Shown piece after piece: positions 1 through 6,195 of a stretch of 21,204 nucleotides of DNA. Made by a program: the position numbers and the translations under genes. Position 1 is the stretch's first letter. Every line of letters begins with the position of its first letter. The DNA is from CAYXVU01 sp964468725. Its GTDB lineage: Bacteria; Acidobacteriota; Blastocatellia; UBA7656. The stretch is from the NCBI GenBank assembly GCA_964468725.1, contig CAYXVU010000096.1:1-21204 (forward strand). Reading direction: 5' to 3'. The notes under the pieces were generated by a model. The model was not told the origin of the DNA and searched no databases. It worked only from the letters and a program-made list of their open reading frames with translations.

Positions 1-298
1 TCCGTATTTTCCCCATCTTGAGAATCAGTTTAACCTAATTTTGCACGAGTGCTTATTACCTTTCTTGCTGGCCTTGCCGCATTTGTTATTTTTCTCGCAA
101 GGAATTTGTTCGTAAAGCTGTGAAGAGGCGAGTGCCCGTTCCCAAATAACATCCTTGTCCCTTTACGATCGCCTTTGTTAGTATTCCAGCGTGGTACAGA
201 CTGTGCATATTCAAAGCACATATATTAGTAATCGGAATTTTTACTGAATATGTCCTTGAATGTATCCTTGACTAAAAATTGTCACCGTAAGTCCTTTA
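1..298. other. A+T-richer stretch upstream of tRNA-Arg, no convincing gene
   Basis: This stretch is visibly richer in A+T than the rest of the window. The only reading frame of any length (30-221, minus) has no Shine-Dalgarno sequence, no recognisable domain and a random-looking basic composition, so I do not call it. The TTGACT at 268-273 resembles a -35 box, but I could not pair it with a good -10 before the tRNA. Confidence 0.4.
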
Positions 299-371
299 GC
301 CCGCGTAGCTCAGTGGATAGAGCGTTGGTCTCCGGAACCAAAGGCCGCGCGTTCGATTCGCGCCGCGGGCA
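299..371 (+). tRNA. tRNA-Arg (anticodon CCG)
   Basis: The full cloverleaf can be folded by eye. The acceptor stem is GCCCGCG (299-305) with CGCGGGC (364-370). The D stem is GCTC/GAGC (308-311 and 320-323). The anticodon stem is TTGGT/ACCAA with loop CTCCGGA, which puts CCG at 332-334 and so reads the Arg codon CGG. The T arm is GCGCG-TTCGATT-CGCGC (347-363). The discriminator base is A371. CCA is not encoded, so it must be added after transcription. An intrinsic terminator follows 4 bases later, so this is a single-tRNA transcription unit. Confidence 0.96.
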
Positions 372-375
372 TTCC

Positions 376-401
376 AAAAGCCGCCGTAAGGTGGCTTTTT
401 T
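376..401 (+). terminator. Rho-independent terminator of tRNA-Arg
   Basis: The arms AAAAGCCGCC (376-385) and GGTGGCTTTT (390-399) form a 10-bp stem with one G-T pair around a GTAA tetraloop, and the T-run continues to 401. It lies directly after the tRNA and should end its transcript. Confidence 0.9.
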
Positions 402-756
402 CTTTGGTTTACGGATTTGCCCGGTTCTTCTTAACACAACTTCTCACTGGTCGCGGTCACAATAAGGCAGAATCTCCTGCGCCAATATCCCCGTCGCTGC
501 TTCGGCTACTGCATCCTCAAGCAAGTGCGTGTAGAAGACGAGGAGAGGAAATTCATGGCGCAAGTTATGCCTTACCTCTCTGCCGTAAAAATCAGTGAAC
601 ATCCATCCATGCAAATTCTTCTGGTGTGTTGATTACTTTGACGGCTCAGTTGAAGCGGCGCGTTGGCGACTGTTACACTGCCTCTTTCCTGAAACCTGAC
701 GCCCGGCGTCAGTCTAAAACCTCTCTCATCTGCAAGGGGAAAAAGGAGAGTCAGAG
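402..756. other. Intergenic region and queF leader
   Basis: About 350 bp lie between the tRNA terminator and queF. One short frame, 555-632 plus (25 codons), has a strong Shine-Dalgarno (AGGAGAGGAA) before its ATG, but I recognise no family. The same frame stays open back to 435, so it could be a gene remnant. A perfect 7-bp hairpin (CTGACGC-CCG-GCGTCAG, 696-712) and an alternative-pairing segment at 720-750 lie just upstream of queF. I see no known riboswitch with confidence. Confidence 0.4.
696..750 (+). promoter_or_regulatory. Candidate translational control leader of queF
   Basis: A hairpin at 696-712 is followed by an A-rich segment. CCTCT (720-724) can then pair with AGGGG (735-739), while the overlapping CTCTC (723-727) can pair with GAGAG (746-750), which covers part of the ribosome binding site AAGGAGAG (743-750). 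The two pairings share bases and exclude each other. queF genes are often controlled by preQ1-sensing leaders. This one does not match the preQ1-I consensus as I know it, so the assignment is speculative. Confidence 0.25.
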
Positions 757-1170
757 ATGGAATTGTTAGAAAGCACGGGGCTGATCGTCGAAGAGACTCC
801 GACCGCAGCGATGGCGCTTCACCCGCTCGATACCTTCGCCTATCAATACCCAGGCAAAGAGATCGTCATTTCGTTCACCTGCCCCGAATTTACGGCCATC
901 TGCCCGTTTTCGGACTTCCCCGACTTTGCTACGATCAAAATTGATTACGTGCCGAATCAGCGGTGCATCGAGTTGAAATCGCTCAAACTCTACATCAACT
1001 CGTTTCGCGCCGTAAAAATTTTCCATGAGCATGTCATCAATCGCATACTCGATGATTTCGTGCGCGTCTGCGACCCCATTCGCGTCGAGATCGAAGGCGA
1101 TTTCAATGTGCGCGGCAACATTCACACGACGATTCGCGCCAGCTATCGCCGCCCGCAGCCGAGTGAGTAG
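757..1170 (+). CDS. queF: NADPH-dependent 7-cyano-7-deazaguanine reductase (QueF, type I)
   Basis: This enzyme reduces the nitrile of preQ0 to the amine preQ1 with two NADPH in the cytoplasm, the last small-molecule step before the modified base is inserted into tRNA for queuosine. The protein has 137 residues, the compact unimodular (YkvM-like) form. The family signature ELKSLKLYINSFR is at about residues 72-84. The catalytic pair is visible as Cys49 in TAICPFSDFPDF, with Asp56 seven residues later, the same spacing as Cys55/Asp62 of the Bacillus enzyme. The ATG at 757 has the ribosome binding site AAGGAGAG at 743-750. A small acidic ORF starts 5 bases after the stop and is probably co-translated. 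The leader may carry regulation, but other queuosine genes are not in the window. Confidence 0.95.
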   Translation: MELLESTGLIVEETPTAAMALHPLDTFAYQYPGKEIVISFTCPEFTAICPFSDFPDFATIKIDYVPNQRCIELKSLKLYINSFRAVKIFHEHVINRILDDFVRVCDPIRVEIEGDFNVRGNIHTTIRASYRRPQPSE

Positions 1171-1175
1171 TCGCT

Positions 1176-1484
1176 ATGGAGATGGAGAAGTCTTACTATC
1201 TCGTCACCGGCAGACCAGCCTATGCCGAGTTGCTGCAAGCGCAGGCGCGTGAGGCCGAGGTTGCGGCGAGTGATGAACCGGTCGGGCACAGGCTAATCGT
1301 GGCGATTACACAAGGCGGCTTCGGACAGGATATTGTTGACGACGAGCGGCAAGCGAAAGAGCGTTTCCTCGAATACCTGTTCTTTACCAGCGGCATTGAT
1401 CTGCCGCGTTCCGCAGAGGCTTTTGACGAGTATTTCGAGATGGAAGCGATAGCCGATTTCGTTGACCTCGACGAAGAGATGTAA
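1176..1484 (+). CDS. Small acidic protein of unknown function, coupled to queF
   Basis: This 102-residue protein is not recognised. It begins MEMEKSYYLVTGRPAYAELL and ends in a very acidic tail (DEYFEMEAIADFVDLDEEM). There is no signal peptide, membrane segment or cysteine. The middle, HRLIVAITQGGFGQDIVDDE, reads like a folded core rather than random sequence. Its ATG lies 5 bases after the queF stop, so translation probably depends on ribosomes finishing queF. A second in-frame ATG two codons later is an alternative start. The Shine-Dalgarno is weak (GAGTGAGTAG within the end of queF). Position suggests a role near queuosine synthesis, but nothing in the sequence proves that. Confidence 0.7.
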   Translation: MEMEKSYYLVTGRPAYAELLQAQAREAEVAASDEPVGHRLIVAITQGGFGQDIVDDERQAKERFLEYLFFTSGIDLPRSAEAFDEYFEMEAIADFVDLDEEM

Positions 1485-1618
1485 CCGGCAACCACACAAA
1501 ATTCAATCCGCGAACCTGCGTGAATCTGCGCAATCCGTCAGGGTTTGCTTGCCCGTCGAACGGCGAGCAGGCGGGAAATGATTTGAAGAGATTCGTGTGA
1601 TTCGCGGTCAGAGGGTTT

Positions 1619-2515
1619 ATGCACCTGCACATCTCCGCTCCGAAAACCTTCAGCTTCAAACGCACGGCGATCAGTCATGGTTGGTACGAACTGCCGCCCT
1701 TTGCGCTCGACGCGCAGACCTGGACGCTTTCGCGCGTCATTTCGCTAGCCGATGACAAAGCCATCACCGTTTCAGTTACCGGCAACCGCAGCGGGCTGAC
1801 TATCAAGCTGCCGCGCAAGCTCAGTCAGCGCGCCGCACAAAAAGTCGAGCGCGATGTTCGTCACATCTTTCGACTTGACGACGATATGGCGGCTTTTTAC
1901 AAGCTCGCGGCACAAGATCAAGACTTCGACTGGATTCCTAAAGAGGGAGCCGGGCGACTGTTGCGCGCGCCAACGGTCTTCGAAGATTTGGTGAAGACTA
2001 TCTGCACGACGAATTGCTCGTGGTCACTGACCCGCAAGATGGTTGACGGGCTGGTGAATGCTCTCGGCGTTGCGGCTGCCGATGGTCGTCGCGCCTTTCC
2101 GACGCCTGCTGTGATGGCTGCCGAACCGGTGTCCTTCTATAGCGACACGGTGCGCGCGGGTTATCGCGCGCCCTACCTGAAAGAGCTTGCCGAACGCGTC
2201 GCCGCAGGCGAACTCAATGTCGAAAGTTGGTTGGCAAGCGAGCGATCAACCGATGACCTCAAACGCGCGATGAAAGGCGTCAAAGGCGTTGGCGATTACG
2301 CTGCCGAAAACGTTTTGAAACTGGTGGGGCGTTATGAAGGGCTAGCCCTTGATTCATGGCTACGCGCACAATTTGCAACGCGGCACAACAAGGGTCGCGC
2401 TGCCGATGATAAAAAGATCGCGCGCTTCTATACGCGCTTCGGTCAGTGGCGCGGGTTGGCGATGTGGTGCGATATGACCAAAGGCTGGCTCGACGGCGAC
2501 GAGAAGTTATGGTGA
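1619..2515 (+). CDS. HhH-GPD superfamily DNA glycosylase, AlkA/OGG1-like, probably monofunctional
   Basis: This base-excision repair glycosylase removes damaged bases from DNA, and the exact lesion cannot be read from sequence. The 298-residue protein has an AlkA/OGG1-style N-terminal beta domain (residues 1-85). Next comes the conserved RLLRAPTVFEDLVKTICTTN segment (113-132), comparable with the RLLRQDP...SFICSSNNN stretch of OGG1. The helix-hairpin-helix GVKGVGDYAAENVLKL is at about 220-235, with the catalytic Asp245 in LALDSW. The position of the OGG1 lyase lysine is a tyrosine in GVGDY, so beta-lyase activity is not expected. The four-cysteine Fe-S loop of Nth/MutY is absent. Similar proteins are sometimes mislabelled as HesB-type proteins. 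The gene runs into nth tail to tail with a 9-bp overlap. Confidence 0.85.
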   Translation: MHLHISAPKTFSFKRTAISHGWYELPPFALDAQTWTLSRVISLADDKAITVSVTGNRSGLTIKLPRKLSQRAAQKVERDVRHIFRLDDDMAAFYKLAAQDQDFDWIPKEGAGRLLRAPTVFEDLVKTICTTNCSWSLTRKMVDGLVNALGVAAADGRRAFPTPAVMAAEPVSFYSDTVRAGYRAPYLKELAERVAAGELNVESWLASERSTDDLKRAMKGVKGVGDYAAENVLKLVGRYEGLALDSWLRAQFATRHNKGRAADDKKIARFYTRFGQWRGLAMWCDMTKGWLDGDEKLW

Positions 2516-3184
2516 GCGGGTTGCTCCCTGCTGCTCGGTCTTCAACCTTGATGACGGGCAGAGCCTCTCCAGCACACAGGCCTCGCATTTCGGGCGGCGC
2601 GCGATACAGACGTTGCGACCGTGATCAATGAGCAGGTGGGAAAAGTCAATCCAATCTCTTTTCGGCACCAGTTCAAGCAAGTCGCGTTCGATCTTTTCCG
2701 GCTGCTGGTTTTCGGTCAGTCCCAAAAGCTGCGAGAGCCGCGTGACGTGCGTATCAACAACGATGCCGGATGCGACGCCGAAGGCATTGCCCATGACGAC
2801 GTTTGCTGTTTTGCGCGCCACCCCCGGCAAGGTCAGTAAGTCTCCGAACCGATCCGGGACGCGCCCACCATATTGATTGACGAGAATCGCGCAGGCGCCT
2901 TGAATGGCCTTTGCTTTGTTGCGATAAAAGCCCGTCGAGCGAATGTCGGTTTCCAACTCTTCGCGGGCAACGGTTAGGTAATCCTGCGCCGAACGGTATT
3001 TCCTGAAGAGATCGGCGGTGACGAGGTTGACGCGCTCATCGGTGCATTGCGCCGCCAGAATCGTTGCCACTAACAATTCGAGCGGACTGGTAAAGTTCAA
3101 ACTGCACCGCGAGTCGGGATAGGCTTTGCGCAGCAAGCCGATGATCTTCCGGGTGCGCGCTTGCGCTTCGTGATCGGTCACCAT
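2507..3184 (-). CDS. nth: Endonuclease III (DNA glycosylase/AP lyase)
   Basis: Endonuclease III excises oxidised pyrimidines and cuts the resulting abasic site. At 225 residues it has the usual length. The helix-hairpin-helix LPGVARKTANVV (119-130) carries the catalytic Lys125, and VVDTHV carries the catalytic Asp144. The [4Fe-4S] loop is intact, with Cys193, Cys200, Cys203 and Cys209 in the family spacing C-X6-C-X2-C-X5-C. The ATG at 3184 is preceded by AGGGGAGGAAG, a strong ribosome binding site. It is the last gene of the pepP operon and starts 10 bases after the stop of the secreted protein upstream. Its 3' end overlaps the convergent AlkA-like gene by 9 bp. Confidence 0.96.
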   Translation of the reverse strand: MVTDHEAQARTRKIIGLLRKAYPDSRCSLNFTSPLELLVATILAAQCTDERVNLVTADLFRKYRSAQDYLTVAREELETDIRSTGFYRNKAKAIQGACAILVNQYGGRVPDRFGDLLTLPGVARKTANVVMGNAFGVASGIVVDTHVTRLSQLLGLTENQQPEKIERDLLELVPKRDWIDFSHLLIDHGRNVCIARRPKCEACVLERLCPSSRLKTEQQGATRSP

Positions 3185-3194
3185 CTTCCTCCCC

Positions 3195-3590
3195 TCAGAC
3201 GAGCGACATTTTCAAGCCCTTCTTTGTGCAATAGTCTATCAGTCGCTTCACCCGTTTGCTTGAGGGCAAAGTGATGTTGAGGGCGCTCGCTTCGGTTGGC
3301 TTGCGCACACCGGGTTTGAGGTCGGACTGCCAAAAGACCTGCGCTCCTTTCGGCAGATTGTCAAGCGCAGCTTTTAACGCCTTTGTTCCTTTTATCGCCG
3401 TGCTGCTCGAGGTGACCTCTTCATAACTCTTTGCGCGGTTGGTTCCGACCAACAGCGCAAAATACCAGTCGCCGTCTCGCTTCCAGCTATAGAGTTCGTA
3501 TCCCTTCGCCGCAGAGGGCTGCGCCGGACTCGCGCTGGCAATCAACAGCACCATGAAGAGGGAAATCCATACATTTCGTCGCATACTCAT
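3195..3590 (-). CDS. Secreted protein of unknown function
   Basis: This 131-residue protein has a clear N-terminal signal peptide (Arg-rich start, then SLFMVLLIASASPAQ, with cleavage likely near residues 23-25). The mature part opens GYELYSWKRDGDWYFALLVGTNR, a segment that looks conserved in composition (aromatic residues, WK...GDWYF). Its C-terminal half, LPSSKRVKRLIDYCTKKGLKMSL, is basic and amphipathic. I recognise no named family. It lies between pepP (21-nt gap) and nth (10-nt gap), so it is part of the same transcript. It may act in the periplasm or at the cell surface, unlike either neighbour. Confidence 0.8.
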   Translation of the reverse strand: MSMRRNVWISLFMVLLIASASPAQPSAAKGYELYSWKRDGDWYFALLVGTNRAKSYEEVTSSSTAIKGTKALKAALDNLPKGAQVFWQSDLKPGVRKPTEASALNITLPSSKRVKRLIDYCTKKGLKMSLV

Positions 3591-3611
3591 CTTTTCTCTT
3601 CCGACTCCGAA

Positions 3612-4943
3612 TTACGTTGAGGTCGCCATCATGGTTTCGATCTCGGCAATCGTTTTGGGCGCGCGCGCCGACAGCACCTCTGCGCCGTCTTGGGTGACCA
3701 GCACGTCGTCTTCGATGCGAATGCCGATGCCGAGATAGCGCGTGGGCACGCGCTTGCTATCGCTAGCGATGTAAAGGCCCGGCTCAATCGTCAACACCAT
3801 ACCGGGTTCGAGTCTGCGCCACTGATTGGCAACTTTATAGGGCGCAACATCGTGAACGTCCATACCGAGCCAATGGCTGGTGCGGTGCATGTAAAACTTT
3901 TCATACGGCTTCTTCTCTTTGAGAATCGTTTTGAGTTTCCCTTTGAGCAAGCCGATTTGCAACAAGCCTTCGACCAGCACGCGCACGGCTGCATCATGCG
4001 GGTCTTGAAAAGTCGCGCCGGGTCTTACAGCGTCAATGGCGGCAAGCTGCGCATCGAGCACGATCTGGTAAAGCTGCGCCTGCTCTTTCGTGAAGCGCCC
4101 GCTTGCGGGCATCGTGCGCGTCACATCGCCGGTGAAGTAGCCGTACTCAGCACCAGCATCAATCAATAGCAGGTCGCCCGCTTCGATGCGCTGCCGGTTG
4201 GTCGTGTAATGCAGGATGGTTGAATTCGCGCCCGCTGCAACGATTGGCTCATACCCTTGTCGCGGGCTGCCGTGTTTGCGAAAGACATAGCGCAAAATGG
4301 CTTCGATTTCATACTCGTACATGCCCGGTTTGAGGGCGCGCATCGCCGCAAGATGACCTTCGGCGGTAATGTCAACGGCGCGGCGCAAGCTCTGCAAATC
4401 GTCCGCGCTTTTGATGAGCCGCATTTCATGAAGCACTTCTGCCGGATCAATGACTGCATTCGGATGTGTGCCGTTGCGCTGCCGCTCGCGTTGAAAGTAG
4501 CGCATCCATTCCACCAGCCGTTGATCGAAAGCGGGGTTGCCGAAACGGTAGTACAAGGTGTCGGCGGCGGCAGCCAATTTGGGAAACTCTGTATTGAACT
4601 GGTCAATCGTAAACGCCGCATCCGCGCCATAGTCGCGCTTCGCGCCTTTGGTTCCCGCACGCCATCCCGTCCAGATTTCGCGGGCGCGGTCTTTCGGTTG
4701 CACGAAGAGAACGAACTTCGTCTTCTTATGGTCGGGGATGAGGACGGCGATGGCGTTGGGTTCTTCGAAGCCCGTGAGGTAGTAGAAATCCGAATCCTGC
4801 CGATATTCGTGGTCAACATCGTTATTGCGAACCGCCATTGGGGCAGCCGGAAAGACCGCGATGCCGCCGCGAATGTTTTGCATAAAGGTCGCGCGGCGGC
4901 GTTGAAAGATTGATTGTGCCTGCGCTTCTAAATTGGCTGTCAT
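3612..4943 (-). CDS. pepP: Xaa-Pro aminopeptidase (M24B, aminopeptidase P)
   Basis: This cytoplasmic dinuclear-metal peptidase removes an N-terminal residue followed by proline. The 443-residue length and two-domain order are typical of PepP: an AMP_N domain (about 5-150, with HEYRQDSDFYYLTGF at 45-59) and a pita-bread catalytic domain (175-430). All five metal ligands are visible: Asp262 (LLIDAGAEYG), Asp273 (TGDVTRTMPASG), His357 (HRTSHWLGMDVHD), Glu387 (TIEPGLYI) and Glu411 (RIEDDVLV). The ATG at 4943 overlaps the stop of a 42-codon ORF as ATGA, and GGGCGGAA precedes it. It heads the stable part of an operon with the secreted protein and nth. Confidence 0.95.
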   Translation of the reverse strand: MTANLEAQAQSIFQRRRATFMQNIRGGIAVFPAAPMAVRNNDVDHEYRQDSDFYYLTGFEEPNAIAVLIPDHKKTKFVLFVQPKDRAREIWTGWRAGTKGAKRDYGADAAFTIDQFNTEFPKLAAAADTLYYRFGNPAFDQRLVEWMRYFQRERQRNGTHPNAVIDPAEVLHEMRLIKSADDLQSLRRAVDITAEGHLAAMRALKPGMYEYEIEAILRYVFRKHGSPRQGYEPIVAAGANSTILHYTTNRQRIEAGDLLLIDAGAEYGYFTGDVTRTMPASGRFTKEQAQLYQIVLDAQLAAIDAVRPGATFQDPHDAAVRVLVEGLLQIGLLKGKLKTILKEKKPYEKFYMHRTSHWLGMDVHDVAPYKVANQWRRLEPGMVLTIEPGLYIASDSKRVPTRYLGIGIRIEDDVLVTQDGAEVLSARAPKTIAEIETMMATST

Positions 4944-5068
4944 ATTTCCGCCCGTCCTACGCGATTGTCATAGCCAAATATCTTGCTTCTCTTCCCAGAA
5001 TGATTTTGCTTCTTGGAATCGCCCGATGCGCTTTCATAATGCCGCTCATAGAAAAATGATGATTTCAT
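4940..5068 (-). CDS. 42-codon ORF bridging methyltransferase and pepP; possible truncated restriction endonuclease
   Basis: The frame starts with an ATG that overlaps the methyltransferase stop (ATGA, 5068-5065) and ends with a TGA that overlaps the pepP start (ATGA, 4943-4940). It encodes 42 residues beginning MKSSFFYERHYESASGD and containing the basic segment KRSKIFGYDNR. No family is recognised. In many type II restriction-modification systems the endonuclease gene follows the methylase with this kind of overlap. The peptide could therefore be the N-terminal remnant of a lost endonuclease, fused by deletion to the sequence before pepP. It may equally be a small coupled ORF with no function. 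Base composition is A+T-rich like the methyltransferase for most of its length, then turns G+C-rich near the pepP start. Confidence 0.4.
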   Translation of the reverse strand: MKSSFFYERHYESASGDSKKQNHSGKRSKIFGYDNRVGRAEI

Positions 5069-6042
5069 GCAAAGAGTTCTTCCTGGCTCGAGATCAGAGA
5101 CTTTTTCTTTGGTTGGTCGTTCAAGCTGTTGCGTTCCCAAAACACGCCATCGGCATATCCCTGAATTGAGGGTTCCGCCTGTACCATCGCCAAACGTTTC
5201 ATTGCCCAACAGCAGTACTCTAAACTCCTCTCCACTCCCAGAAAATGCCTGCCCAACTTCTTTGCTACTACCGCAGCCGTTCCGCTACCTAAGAACGGAT
5301 CAAACACCAGTTCGCCGCGATTCGAACTGGCAAGAACCAATTTGGCAATGAGCTTTTCCGGCTTTTGTGTAGGATGGTCTGTGTTCTCCGGCATTGACCA
5401 AAACGGAATGGTAATATCTGTCCAGATATTGGATGGATGCGTGAGTCTGAAGTTACCAAGAGAGGCTTCCTCCCAATCTTTTGGTTTGCCATCTTCGGTG
5501 CGATAAGGAGCAATCACTTTTCGCTTTAACTTCACAGCATCCAGGTTGAAGGTATAGTGCTCCGAGACCGTACAGAACCAAATATCTTCGGCATTGTTTT
5601 TCCAGTTTTTTGTTGCTCCTCTGCCCTTATCTCTTTCCCAAGTAATCCGATTCTGTAAGCAGAACTCTTGCTCAAGCACGGGCGCTATTAACACCGACGT
5701 CCGCCAATCGGAACAAACATAAGCTGTCGCCGTTGGCTTCAATAACGGTTTGATGATTCGAATCAGAGAGGCAAACCATTCTTGATACTTCGAACTCTCT
5801 TTTTCATGAAACCTCTCTCCATTGTAGTTTTTCGAAAGATTGTAGGGAGGATCCAATACTAGCAAATCGATAAAACTTTTGGGCAAATGTCCGATGATCT
5901 CGAAAACATCTTGATGAACGATCTTATCTTCTATTGCCTGAGGCGTTATGGCTGCTGTAACGGTTGCCAGTTCTTTACTCAGATCGGCAATCTCTTGCTG
6001 GGAGCAAGTAAGGGTTCGATTTCGTGGTGCCCGTGATTTCAT
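5065..6042 (-). CDS. DNA methyltransferase, N4-cytosine/N6-adenine, beta class
   Basis: This SAM-dependent enzyme methylates an exocyclic amino group in DNA. The 325 residues show the beta-class order: catalytic motif IV DPPY at 64-67, then a central target-recognition region (about 130-215), then HPTQKP (223-228) and the SAM-binding motif I DPFLGSGT (248-255). I chose the ATG at 6042, preceded by CGGGAGAG. A longer frame opens at 6402, but it would run through the divergent polymerase start and adds a nonsense-like N-terminus. The recognition sequence cannot be read from the protein. No complete cognate nuclease is nearby; only a 42-codon ORF follows, overlapping the stop. The gene is distinctly A+T-richer than its neighbours (line 5761-5820 counts 24 of 60 G+C), which suggests horizontal acquisition. 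Confidence 0.93.
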   Translation of the reverse strand: MKSRAPRNRTLTCSQQEIADLSKELATVTAAITPQAIEDKIVHQDVFEIIGHLPKSFIDLLVLDPPYNLSKNYNGERFHEKESSKYQEWFASLIRIIKPLLKPTATAYVCSDWRTSVLIAPVLEQEFCLQNRITWERDKGRGATKNWKNNAEDIWFCTVSEHYTFNLDAVKLKRKVIAPYRTEDGKPKDWEEASLGNFRLTHPSNIWTDITIPFWSMPENTDHPTQKPEKLIAKLVLASSNRGELVFDPFLGSGTAAVVAKKLGRHFLGVERSLEYCCWAMKRLAMVQAEPSIQGYADGVFWERNSLNDQPKKKSLISSQEELFA

Positions 6043-6195
6043 CTCTCCCGCTGTTCTCCTTCCGTCACGCTGACAAGCTTCTTGCTCGCGGGTGCGCTTG
6101 ATGCGAGAATTCCCAACTATATCGGTCGGGCATGAGATTCTCAAGTAGAGGCTCCGCGCGCATTTGCCGACCCGAAGGGAGACGAAACCGAAAGT

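Noticed and set aside
30..221. 63-codon frame on the minus strand
   Set aside because: No ribosome binding site, no domain, and random-looking composition in an A+T-rich non-coding stretch.
299..371. tRNA-Arg as an attachment site of an integrated element
   Set aside because: No integrase gene and no repeat of the tRNA 3' end elsewhere in the window were found.
435..632. Frame on the plus strand with a strong Shine-Dalgarno before an internal ATG at 555 (25 codons), containing a readable RCFGYCILKQVRVEDEERKF segment upstream of the ATG
   Set aside because: No start codon for the longer frame, only 25 residues from the ATG, and no family recognised. It might be a remnant, but this could not be supported.
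696..750. preQ1-I riboswitch
   Set aside because: The upstream hairpin has only a 3-base loop and cannot hold the ligand pocket. The second stem-loop lacks the class I consensus, so it is kept only as a generic candidate leader.
4257..4913. 218-codon plus-strand frame opposite pepP
   Set aside because: Shadow of pepP. GC-rich coding DNA often leaves the opposite strand open.
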